DNA from: Bryobacterales bacterium
Lineage (GTDB): Bacteria > Acidobacteriota > Terriglobia > Bryobacterales > Bryobacteraceae
Direction of reading: 5' to 3'
Length of the DNA: 5,236 nt
Assembly: GCA_030838885.1 (NCBI GenBank)
Contig: JAUZEU010000519.1
Location: forward strand, 1 to 5,236
Shown here: positions 1-5,236 of the stretch, piece after piece
How the letters are laid out: every line of letters starts with the position of its first letter
Position numbering within the stretch: the stretch's first letter is position 1
Program-made: the position numbers and the translations under genes
Notes under the pieces: generated by a model
What the model saw: only the letters and a program-made list of their open reading frames with translations
What the model was told of the DNA's origin: nothing
Databases searched by the model: none

Positions 1-564
1 GAGATCCCGCAGTCCCAGCACCATATAGAACTCGGGTGCGCTGCCCACGAAGTCGATTGCCTTTGTTGTTTCGGAGGGCATTCTCCAGGAGCCCCAGCTA
101 TAGCTGATACCCGCAGTGGATAAATCCGGGTGCAGCATGGTGAATTCGCTCGAAATCTTGCCGCCTTCGCCTTTGCCATACATGAAAACCCGGCGCGGAT
201 TGATCGGGTAAGTCTTCTTCGCCCAGGCGATCAGCTTTGCGATCGGCTCATCGTCAACGGCACTGAACTTCTGGTTCTGAGAATGGCCGGACAGCAGCAC
301 GTAGTTGTCGCGAATTCCCAGGCGGATCAGGGCTTCGCGCACCGGGAGGATTTCATCTCCGGTTGGCCGGTCGTGCTCGGCGGAGCAAATAACCAGCCCT
401 AACTGACGCCAGGGGTCTGTCGTGCCAGCCGGGGCGGCATTTGGTGGCGGCTCCACCACGTAGCGAACAATAGTCTTGCCCGCTTCGTCCTTTAGTTCCG
501 TTTCCGTAGCTGCATACAAGGTGGCGCTGAGAACAAAAAATCCGACAAGGTAAGAGAACTTCAT
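1..564 (-). CDS. Secreted alpha/beta-hydrolase-fold protein, 3' end outside window; nucleophile Ser apparently replaced
   Basis: Translating from the ATG at 564 down to position 1 gives 188 codons without a stop. The N-terminus (MKFSYLVGFFVLSATLYA) looks like a Sec signal peptide, with likely cleavage near residue 18, so the product should be exported. The mature part then resembles alpha/beta hydrolases: a beta strand RQLGLVIC (53-60), a helix EILPVREALIRLGI (71-84), a strand DNYVLL, a helix IAKLIAWAKKTYPI (108-121), and the strand-elbow RRVFMYGKGEGGKIS (124-138). The elbow normally reads GxSxGG; here it is G130-K-G132-E-G-G135, with Gly (GGC, 169-171) where Ser is expected. The family is inferred from fold pattern only. 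The last visible residues (FYMVLGLRDL) look like the strand leading to the acid residue of a triad, so about a third of the protein may lie outside. No clear Shine-Dalgarno precedes the ATG. It is divergent from iorAB. A carbohydrate- or ester-related role is possible but not shown. Confidence 0.75.
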   Translation of the reverse strand, partial: MKFSYLVGFFVLSATLYAATETELKDEAGKTIVRYVVEPPPNAAPAGTTDPWRQLGLVICSAEHDRPTGDEILPVREALIRLGIRDNYVLLSGHSQNQKFSAVDDEPIAKLIAWAKKTYPINPRRVFMYGKGEGGKISSEFTMLHPDLSTAGISYSWGSWRMPSETTKAIDFVGSAPEFYMVLGLRDL

Positions 565-628
565 GGCTAAAGAGAATATATACTGGAACCGGCCCCTAAG
601 CTGATTTCTGACACTGGAGTAAAACCTG
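565..628. promoter_or_regulatory. Divergent intergenic spacer, putative promoter region for the hydrolase-like gene and iorAB
   Basis: This 64-bp gap lies between two start codons pointing away from each other, so at least one promoter is expected here or inside the flanking genes. It has an AT-rich core at 571-584 (agagaatatatact). On the plus strand, TATACT (579-584) matches a sigma70 -10 box in five of six bases. On the minus strand, TATATT (580-575) is a similar candidate. No good -35 element sits at the right distance for either, so the elements are tentative. A GGAG Shine-Dalgarno for iorA is at 616-619. I saw no clear inverted repeat for a regulator. Confidence 0.35.
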
Positions 629-1126
629 ATGGCCTTTAAACTGAACGTGAACGGGCATACCAGCACAGTCGACGTGCCGGGCGACATGCCCCTGTTGTGG
701 GTACTGCGCGACGTGCTTGACCTGAAAGGCACGAAGTATGGGTGTGGGATCGGACAGTGCGCCGCCTGCACGGTGCATGTGGCCGGGAAGCCGGCGAAGG
801 CCTGCCTGACACCCGTTTCGGCTGTCGGAACCCAGGCGATTACAACTCTCGAAGGCTTGTCGGCGGATGGCACCCACCCGGTGCAGGTCGCCTGGCAGGA
901 GATCGATGTTCCGCAGTGTGGTTATTGCCAGGCGGGACAGATGATGGCCGCGGCTGCGCTGCTGGCGAAGACGCCGAAGCCGACCGACAAAGATATCGAT
1001 ACCGCAATGAACGGCAACCTCTGCCGCTGCGGGACTTACGTGCGCATCCGCAAGGCTGTCCACAAGGCATCGGAACTGACTACCAGTGCGTCTGCCAAAA
1101 CCGTGCAGACGGCCAGCAAGGAATAG
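629..1126 (+). CDS. iorA: [2Fe-2S] subunit of a molybdenum hydroxylase, isoquinoline 1-oxidoreductase alpha-subunit (IorA) family
   Basis: The 165-aa product is the electron-transfer subunit of a two-subunit xanthine-oxidase-family enzyme. It carries the usual two FeS domains. The first is plant-ferredoxin-like, with C39, C44 and C47 in the CGIGQCAAC motif and C59. The second is an all-helical domain with C97 and C100 (CGYC) and C132 and C134 (CRC, in NGNLCRCGTY). All eight cluster cysteines are present and the length is normal for the family apart from a short Ser/Thr/Lys-rich tail after about residue 150. In the known family, electrons pass from the Mo centre in IorB through these clusters to an external acceptor, without FAD. 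It has no signal peptide of its own, so it is probably exported folded with IorB through Tat (inference). The ATG at 629 has GGAG nine bases upstream. iorB follows after 15 bp, which indicates an operon. The substrate cannot be read from the sequence; isoquinoline is only the family name. Confidence 0.93.
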   Translation: MAFKLNVNGHTSTVDVPGDMPLLWVLRDVLDLKGTKYGCGIGQCAACTVHVAGKPAKACLTPVSAVGTQAITTLEGLSADGTHPVQVAWQEIDVPQCGYCQAGQMMAAAALLAKTPKPTDKDIDTAMNGNLCRCGTYVRIRKAVHKASELTTSASAKTVQTASKE

Positions 1127-1141
1127 GAAGGAGATAACGAC

Positions 1142-3388
1142 ATGAATAAGAGATACGATCGCCGTTCGTTCCTCAAAGTCAGCGCCCTTGCAGGCGGTGG
1201 CGTTCTGCTCAGTCTCCAGACTCCGGAAGCGAAGGCTCAGGGCCGTGGTGCCGCCGCCGCGCCTGCGCCCGACGTTCACGCGTTCATCAAGGTTGCCCCG
1301 GATGGCACAGTCACGATTGTGTCGAAAAACCCGGAAGTCGGGCAGGGCGTCCGCAACATGCTTCCGATGATGATTGCGGAAGAGCTGGATGTCGACTGGA
1401 AGAACGTCAAGCTCGAGCAGGCCGACTTCGATGACACGAAGTACGTTGGCCAGTCGGCTGGCGGAAGTACCGCGACACCGAATAACTGGGTCCCGATGCG
1501 TCAGGTGGGCGCCGCGGGCCGGCTGATGTTTGTGAACGCTGCCGCGCAGACGTGGGGTGTTCCGGCTTCGGAACTTACCACTGCGTCCGGCAAAGTGATG
1601 CATAAGGGCTCGAATAAGTCCGCGGGTTATGGCGAACTGGCCGCGAAGGTTGCCACGATGCCGACCCCGGATTTCTCCACCCTCAAGTTGAAGGATCCGC
1701 AGGATTACAAGATCATCGGTACCTCGCAGATCGCCTACGATCTGCACAGCATCGTGCTCGGCAAGCCGGTCTTTGGTATCGACGTGACCGTGCCGGGGAT
1801 GCTGTATGGCGTCTTCGAGAAGTGCGGCGTGTTCGGCGGCAAGGTGGTCAGCTCGAACATCGAAGAGATCAAGAAGATGCCTGGGATCAAGCAGGCATTC
1901 GTGATCGAGCGGCCCGTGGTGACCGATGCGGTGATCCCGCGCGATCCGGGTCTGGAGAACGGCATTGCGATCCTGGGTGAAACGTGGTGGCATGCGCAGT
2001 CCGCACGGAAGAAGCTGGTGGTGAAGTGGGACGAGGGTCCACGGGCGTCTGAGAGCAGCGCTGCTCATGCGGTGAAGGCGGCGGAACTGATGAAGCAGGC
2101 TCCGCAGCGGACGATTCGCGCGGATGGCGATGCGGAAGCGGCACTGAAGACTGCGGCGAAGACGGTCGAGGCGACTTACTCTTATCCGCACATCGCTCAC
2201 GCGCCGCTGGAACCCCAGAACTGCACAGCCATCTTCAAGGACGGCAAGGTAGAGCTCTGGACGAACAGCCAGACTCCTGGCGGCGGGCGGCAGATGGTAG
2301 CCGATACGCTCGGCATCACGCCGAAAGACGTGAAGGTCCACATGGTTCGCGGTGGCGGCGGTTTCGGTCGCCGGCTGACGAACGACTACATGGTGGAAGC
2401 GGCCTTCATTGCGAAACAGGCCGGCGCGCCGGTGAAGCTGCTGTGGTCGCGTGAAGACGACATGACGCACGATTACTATCGTCCGGGCGGATGGCAGCAT
2501 CTGACCGCGGGCGTGGATGCGTCCGGCAAAGTGGTGGCGTGGAAGAACCACTTCATCAGCTTCGGGGCGGGCGAACAGTTCGCTCAATCCGCTGGTATGG
2601 GGCCGACAGAGTTTCCGCAGCGCTTCGTTCCGAACTACGCGCTCCATGCTTCGGTTCAGCCACTCGGCATCCGCACAGGCGCACTGCGCGCACCTTCGAG
2701 CAATGCGTTTGCGTTCGTGATTCAGTCGTTCATCGATGAGCTTGCGCACGCGGCAGGCAAGGATCCGGTGGCGTTCCGGATGGAACTGCTGAACTCCGCT
2801 GTTCCGCTGCCGGCACCTCCGGCGGGCGGTGGTGGTCGTGGCGGCGCGGCGCCTCCAGGAATGAACCCGGAACGGATGAAGGCCGTGCTTCAGCTTGCGG
2901 CTGAGAAGTCCGGCTGGGGCAAGCGCAACCTTCCCAAGGGTACCGGCATGGGCATCGCATTCCACTTTAGCCATCAGGGCTACTTCGCCGAGGTCGCCGA
3001 GGTGAAGGTGGATGCAGCGAACAAGGTGAAGCTCAACCACGTTTGGGTGGCCGGCGATGTCGGCAGCCAGATCATCAATCCGAGCGGCGCAGAGAACCTG
3101 TCGCAGGGGGCGGTGGTCGATGGTCTGAGCGAAATGATGTCCCAGGAGATCACTGTCGAGAAGGGCAGAGTCGTCCAGACCAACTACCATCAGCACGGGA
3201 TGATGCGCATGGCGCAGACTCCTCCTGATATCGAGATCCACTACCTGAAGTCGACGTTCTCGCCGACGGGTATCGGTGAACCGGCTTTGCCTCCGATTCT
3301 GCCAGCGGTGGCGAATGCGATCTTCAGCGCCACCGGTAAGCGGGTGCGTTCGATGCCGTTCTCCAAATCCGGCTTCAGCTGGGCCTGA
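1142..3388 (+). CDS. iorB: Molybdopterin-binding catalytic subunit, isoquinoline 1-oxidoreductase beta-subunit (IorB) family, Tat-exported
   Basis: The 748-aa product is the catalytic subunit, which hydroxylates a heterocycle or oxidises an aldehyde at a molybdopterin-cytosine-dinucleotide centre. The N-terminus has a twin-arginine signal (DRRSFLK, residues 6-12, then a hydrophobic stretch, with likely cleavage after AKA near 32), so it should act in the periplasm. IorB-type hallmarks follow: NPEVGQGVRNMLP (63-75) and GGSTATPNNW (107-116). LEPQN (356-360) and the glycine loop RGGGGFGRR (403-411) are Mo-cofactor contacts, as is the GALRAPSSN stretch (513-521). GIGEPALPP (710-718) holds E713, the expected catalytic base. 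Length is typical. A Gly/Pro/Ala/Arg-rich segment at about 555-573 is an apparent linker insertion. The ATG at 1142 is well supported by AAGGAG at 1128-1133. iorA is 15 bp upstream. No xdhC/coxI-type maturation gene and no cytochrome subunit lie in the window. The true substrate is unknown. Confidence 0.94.
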   Translation: MNKRYDRRSFLKVSALAGGGVLLSLQTPEAKAQGRGAAAAPAPDVHAFIKVAPDGTVTIVSKNPEVGQGVRNMLPMMIAEELDVDWKNVKLEQADFDDTKYVGQSAGGSTATPNNWVPMRQVGAAGRLMFVNAAAQTWGVPASELTTASGKVMHKGSNKSAGYGELAAKVATMPTPDFSTLKLKDPQDYKIIGTSQIAYDLHSIVLGKPVFGIDVTVPGMLYGVFEKCGVFGGKVVSSNIEEIKKMPGIKQAFVIERPVVTDAVIPRDPGLENGIAILGETWWHAQSARKKLVVKWDEGPRASESSAAHAVKAAELMKQAPQRTIRADGDAEAALKTAAKTVEATYSYPHIAHAPLEPQNCTAIFKDGKVELWTNSQTPGGGRQMVADTLGITPKDVKVHMVRGGGGFGRRLTNDYMVEAAFIAKQAGAPVKLLWSREDDMTHDYYRPGGWQHLTAGVDASGKVVAWKNHFISFGAGEQFAQSAGMGPTEFPQRFVPNYALHASVQPLGIRTGALRAPSSNAFAFVIQSFIDELAHAAGKDPVAFRMELLNSAVPLPAPPAGGGGRGGAAPPGMNPERMKAVLQLAAEKSGWGKRNLPKGTGMGIAFHFSHQGYFAEVAEVKVDAANKVKLNHVWVAGDVGSQIINPSGAENLSQGAVVDGLSEMMSQEITVEKGRVVQTNYHQHGMMRMAQTPPDIEIHYLKSTFSPTGIGEPALPPILPAVANAIFSATGKRVRSMPFSKSGFSWA

Positions 3389-3389
3389 G

Positions 3390-4121
3390 TTGTTCCGGGT
3401 ACTTCTCATTCTGTTGGTCCTTTGCAACGCGGCGCTCGCACAAGACGAGCGCCGCGTAGTTTCGCCTGACGGGCAGCTGGAATTCCACCTGTTTGTGAAC
3501 AACCAGGACAAGAGCAATCTCTCCCGGGTGGGGTACCAGGTGCGGTATCACGGCAATGTCCTGATCGACACGTCGTTCATGGGTTTTGACCTGTACGAGC
3601 AGGAGCCACTGCTTGGCGAGAACACCGGGCTGATGTCGGACAGCAGCGCTTCCAGGCCCACGTATCACACGCTCACGGCACGGTACATGCAGAACGGGTC
3701 GCTGGCGCGGCGGCTGGATGTCGAGGTCCGGGTGTATAACGATACGGTCGCGTTCCGCTACACGATCGGGAAGGCCACACCGGTGGATCGGCTGATGATC
3801 GCCGATGAGGCGACCGAGTTCGACCTGCCTCATGACCCGGCGGTACCTGTGACTGTTCCGTTTGTGACGGAGCGCAAAGGGATCGGATGGGTAGCGATTA
3901 CCGAAGTGCCCCTGCCCGGATTCCCTAAGATGCAACTGGCGGATGAGGATCTGCCGGGAAAGATCCTGTTGACCCGACTAACCCGTCACATCGGGCTTCC
4001 CGATGTCGTGTTCGACGGGAAGCCTCCTTTGACTGGTCCCTGGCGGGTAATTGTGGTTGGCCCTGACAAGGAACATGTGATGCGTTCCTTAGCTACCGCA
4101 TCTGCGGGAATCCGAGATTAA
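3390..4121 (+). CDS. Secreted stand-alone GH97 N-terminal-type (beta-sandwich) domain protein, no catalytic barrel
   Basis: The frame is open upstream, but the sensible start is TTG at 3390, one base after the iorB stop. It gives 243 aa beginning with a clean signal peptide (MFRVLLILLVLCNAALA, cleavage near 17). The ATG at 3276 would bury that signal 38 residues in and overlap iorB by 113 bp. No strong Shine-Dalgarno precedes the TTG, so translational coupling to iorB is likely. The mature part resembles the N-terminal domain of GH97 glycosidases (SusB family): VVSPDGQLEFHL (23-34), GYQVRYHGNVLID (48-60), a GFDL strand (65-68), DVEVRVYNDTVAFRYTI (110-126), ITEVPLPGFPKMQL (170-183) and GPWRVIVVG (216-224), which in GH97 lies just before the (beta/alpha)8 barrel. 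Full GH97 enzymes are roughly 600-700 aa; here the protein stops at the domain boundary, so it should lack hydrolase activity. It may be a truncated remnant or a dedicated binding module. The family call is by recognition and moderately sure. Confidence 0.72.
   Translation: MFRVLLILLVLCNAALAQDERRVVSPDGQLEFHLFVNNQDKSNLSRVGYQVRYHGNVLIDTSFMGFDLYEQEPLLGENTGLMSDSSASRPTYHTLTARYMQNGSLARRLDVEVRVYNDTVAFRYTIGKATPVDRLMIADEATEFDLPHDPAVPVTVPFVTERKGIGWVAITEVPLPGFPKMQLADEDLPGKILLTRLTRHIGLPDVVFDGKPPLTGPWRVIVVGPDKEHVMRSLATASAGIRD
3427..3457 (+). repeat. Perfect 12-bp inverted repeat, terminator- or attenuator-like stem-loop after iorB
   Basis: ACGCGGCGCTCG (3427-3438) is exactly complementary to CGAGCGCCGCGT (3446-3457), with a 7-nt loop, CACAAGA. 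The stem is very GC-rich and starts 38 nt after the iorB stop. Only a short T run (TTT, 3460-3462) follows, so it is not a classical intrinsic terminator. It could instead block 3' exonucleases or pause RNA polymerase or ribosomes. It lies inside the downstream gene, over the codons for the end of the signal peptide and the first mature residues. The repeat itself is certain; its function is inference. Confidence 0.8.
4068..4090 (-). terminator. Weak hairpin just past the mmsA stop codon
   Basis: AAGGAAC (4068-4074) pairs perfectly with GTTCCTT (4084-4090) across a 9-nt loop. On the minus strand it begins two bases after the mmsA stop (4095-4093). It has no U-tract after it and only seven pairs, so it may be a weak terminator or chance. 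It lies within the coding sequence of the convergent GH97-like gene. Confidence 0.25.
4093..4121. other. 29-bp tail-to-tail overlap of convergent genes
   Basis: The plus-strand GH97-like gene ends with TAA at 4119-4121. The minus-strand mmsA gene ends with TAG at 4095-4093. The last nine codons plus stop of each gene are therefore shared between the two strands. There is no intergenic space for conventional terminators, so transcripts from either side may run into the other gene. Confidence 0.85.
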
Positions 4122-5236
4122 CGCTGCTGGTGGCGGGGTCGGGCCACCGGCTGGTCACGACTTTGGCTCGGGTGTAGAACTGCACTCCTTCGGGGCCGTA
4201 CATGTGGAGGTCGCCGAACAGGGAGCCTTTCCAGCCTCCGAAGCTGTAGTAAGACACAGGTACCGGGATCGGGACGTTGATGCCCACCATGCCGACTTCG
4301 ACATCGAACTGGAACTGACGGGCGACTCCGCCATCACGGGTGAAGATGGCAGTGCCGTTCGCGTACGGGTTGTTGTTGATGATGTCCAGCCCTTCCTGAT
4401 AGGTCTTGACGCGCACCACACATAACACCGGGCCGAAGATCTCGTCGTCATAGCAATCCATGCCAGGCTTCACCTCGTCGAGCAGGCAGGTGCCGAGGAA
4501 GAAGCCCTTGCCCGCGGCGGCGGGATGATCGCGGCCATCGACGCGGACCCAGGCGCCATCGGGTAACGCCGTGTGCATGTAGGAGGCTACGTGGTCACGG
4601 TGCTCGCGGGTGATGAGGGGGCCCATGTCGCTGCCGGGTTCCTGGCCTGGGCCTATTTTGATGGCGGCCATTCGTTCGGTCACGGCGGAGACGAGCGCAT
4701 CGGCGACAGGCTCCACTGCGACCACGACGGAGATTGCCATACAGCGTTCGCCGGCAGAGCCGAAGGCTGCGGAGACGGCGGCGTCGGCGGCCATGCCGAT
4801 GTCCGCGTCAGGGAGCACGAGCATGTGGTTCTTGGCGCCGCCGAGAGCCTGGACGCGCTTGCCGTTGCGCGTCGCGGTCTCGTATATGGAGCGTGCTACA
4901 GGGGTGGAGCCGACGAAGCTGATGGCCTTCACGTCGGGATGAGCGAGGAGGCGATCGACGGCGACGCGATCTCCCTGAACCACGTTGAAGACGCCAGCCG
5001 GAACACCGGCGCGGTGGAGCAACTCGGCCAGGAAGAGGCTGGCTGAAGGGTCTTTTTCAGACGGCTTCAGAATAAAGGTATTGCCGCAGGCGATCGCGTT
5101 CGGGAACATCCACAGAGGGACCATGGCCGGGAAGTTGAAAGGCGTAATCCCGGCCACGACTCCCAGGGGTTGGCGGATCTGATACACGTCGATACCCCGG
5201 CTGGCCTGTTCGGAGAAGCCGCCTTTCAGCAGGTTC
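4093..5236 (-). CDS. mmsA: CoA-acylating methylmalonate-semialdehyde dehydrogenase, 5' end outside window
   Basis: The visible 380 codons are the C-terminal three quarters of a family usually near 490 aa. The enzyme converts methylmalonate semialdehyde, CoA and NAD+ to propionyl-CoA, CO2 and NADH in valine breakdown. Relatives act on malonate semialdehyde in inositol breakdown (IolA). Counting from the first complete codon at the edge: PFNFP (32-36) with the oxyanion Asn34, KPSEKDP (57-63), the NAD-site FVGST (107-111), LGGAKNH (131-137) with Asn136 where hydrolytic aldehyde dehydrogenases have the general-base Glu, GERCM with nucleophile Cys165, and EIFGPVL (265-271). The GAKNH signature is what points to the CoA-dependent MmsA group. 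A GTG at 5187 could be mistaken for the start, but homologous sequence (GGFSEQASRGIDVYQIRQPLG) runs on to the window edge, so the true start is outside. No signal peptide or membrane segment is seen; it is a cytoplasmic enzyme. Its 3' end overlaps the convergent GH97-like gene by 29 bp. Confidence 0.93.
   Translation of the reverse strand, partial: NLLKGGFSEQASRGIDVYQIRQPLGVVAGITPFNFPAMVPLWMFPNAIACGNTFILKPSEKDPSASLFLAELLHRAGVPAGVFNVVQGDRVAVDRLLAHPDVKAISFVGSTPVARSIYETATRNGKRVQALGGAKNHMLVLPDADIGMAADAAVSAAFGSAGERCMAISVVVAVEPVADALVSAVTERMAAIKIGPGQEPGSDMGPLITREHRDHVASYMHTALPDGAWVRVDGRDHPAAAGKGFFLGTCLLDEVKPGMDCYDDEIFGPVLCVVRVKTYQEGLDIINNNPYANGTAIFTRDGGVARQFQFDVEVGMVGINVPIPVPVSYYSFGGWKGSLFGDLHMYGPEGVQFYTRAKVVTSRWPDPATSSVNLGFPQMR
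4126..4151 (+). terminator. Hairpin just past the stop codon of the GH97-like gene
   Basis: In plus-strand RNA, 4126-4134 (GCTGGTGGC) pairs with 4143-4151 (GCCACCGGC) over nine positions with one G-U wobble (4128/4149) and an 8-nt loop. It starts four bases after the TAA at 4119-4121. In the opposite strand the wobble becomes a C-A mismatch, so the fold favours the plus-strand transcript. No U-tract follows, and the sequence is also mmsA coding sequence, so a terminator role is only a suggestion. Confidence 0.28.

Noticed and set aside
130..402. A 90-codon plus-strand open frame at the left edge.
   Set aside because: It lies opposite the hydrolase-like gene in the same codon register. The minus strand gives a signal peptide and a hydrolase-like pattern; the plus-strand translation shows nothing recognisable.
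2053..2066. A perfect 14-bp palindrome (GAGCAGCGCTGCTC) inside iorB.
   Set aside because: It lies within an ordinary coding stretch (ESSAAH) with no loop and no context for a regulatory site; a palindrome of this size is plausible by chance in GC-rich coding DNA.
3276..3389. The ATG at 3276 as start of the GH97-like gene.
   Set aside because: It would put 38 extra residues, encoded mostly within iorB in another frame, ahead of a clear signal peptide. The TTG at 3390 places the signal peptide at the N-terminus.
3417..3428. A possible lipoprotein signal (LVLC) in the GH97-like protein.
   Set aside because: The residue before the Cys is Leu, not the small Gly/Ala/Ser a lipobox needs. The ALA-Q site five residues later suits ordinary signal peptidase better.
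596..3517. A 973-codon open frame on the minus strand across iorA and iorB.
   Set aside because: It is in register with the iorA/iorB codons, so it is open simply because those genes avoid TTA, CTA and TCA codons, which would read as stops in reverse. Its translation is Arg/His/Leu-rich with no recognisable domain, while the plus strand shows clear cofactor motifs.
4573..5046. A 157-codon plus-strand open frame, and other plus-strand frames between 4204 and 5182.
   Set aside because: They are antisense to mmsA, whose active-site and NAD-binding motifs are unmistakable. The 157-residue translation is Gly/His/Asp-rich with no domain.

Overview
This 5.2-kb window of moderately GC-rich bacterial DNA holds five protein-coding genes, two of them cut by the window edges. 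The mix is a secreted alpha/beta-hydrolase-like protein, a Tat-exported molybdenum hydroxylase with Gly/Ala/Pro-rich linkers (QGRGAAAAPAP, AGGGGRGGAAPPG), a stand-alone GH97 N-terminal-type domain and an MmsA-type dehydrogenase. This resembles soil Acidobacteriota of the Bryobacterales/Solibacter type. That assignment is pattern recognition, not a database result, and is only moderately certain. No tRNA, rRNA, CRISPR array, insertion sequence or phage gene was seen.

Layout. Positions 1-564 (minus) hold the first 188 codons of an exported alpha/beta-hydrolase-fold protein whose nucleophile position appears to carry Gly instead of Ser. It is absent from simple complete-ORF listings because it has no stop inside the window. 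A 64-bp divergent spacer (565-628) separates it from a plus-strand run of three genes. These are iorA (629-1126, two-cluster [2Fe-2S] subunit), iorB (1142-3388, molybdopterin-cytosine-dinucleotide catalytic subunit with a Tat signal) and a secreted protein of 243 aa (TTG start at 3390, ending 4121). The last resembles the N-terminal beta-sandwich domain of GH97 glycosidases without the catalytic barrel. The final gene, on the minus strand (4093-5236, 5' end outside), is mmsA, CoA-acylating methylmalonate-semialdehyde dehydrogenase. It converges on the GH97-like gene and overlaps it tail to tail by 29 bp.

How they work together. IorA and IorB should form one two-subunit periplasmic hydroxylase: substrate is oxidised at the Mo site in IorB and electrons leave through the two FeS clusters of IorA. 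No FAD subunit, cytochrome subunit or maturation factor is present here. The GH97-like gene may be co-transcribed, but a perfect 12-bp stem-loop 38 nt after the iorB stop, inside its signal-peptide codons, could uncouple it. MmsA is a cytoplasmic enzyme of valine/propionate or inositol metabolism with no evident link to the others.

I found no convincing new multi-gene system. The items most worth a second look are the pseudo-hydrolase elbow, the stem-loop inside the GH97-like signal peptide, the orphan GH97_N domain that ends in the mmsA overlap, and the hairpins next to both convergent stops.
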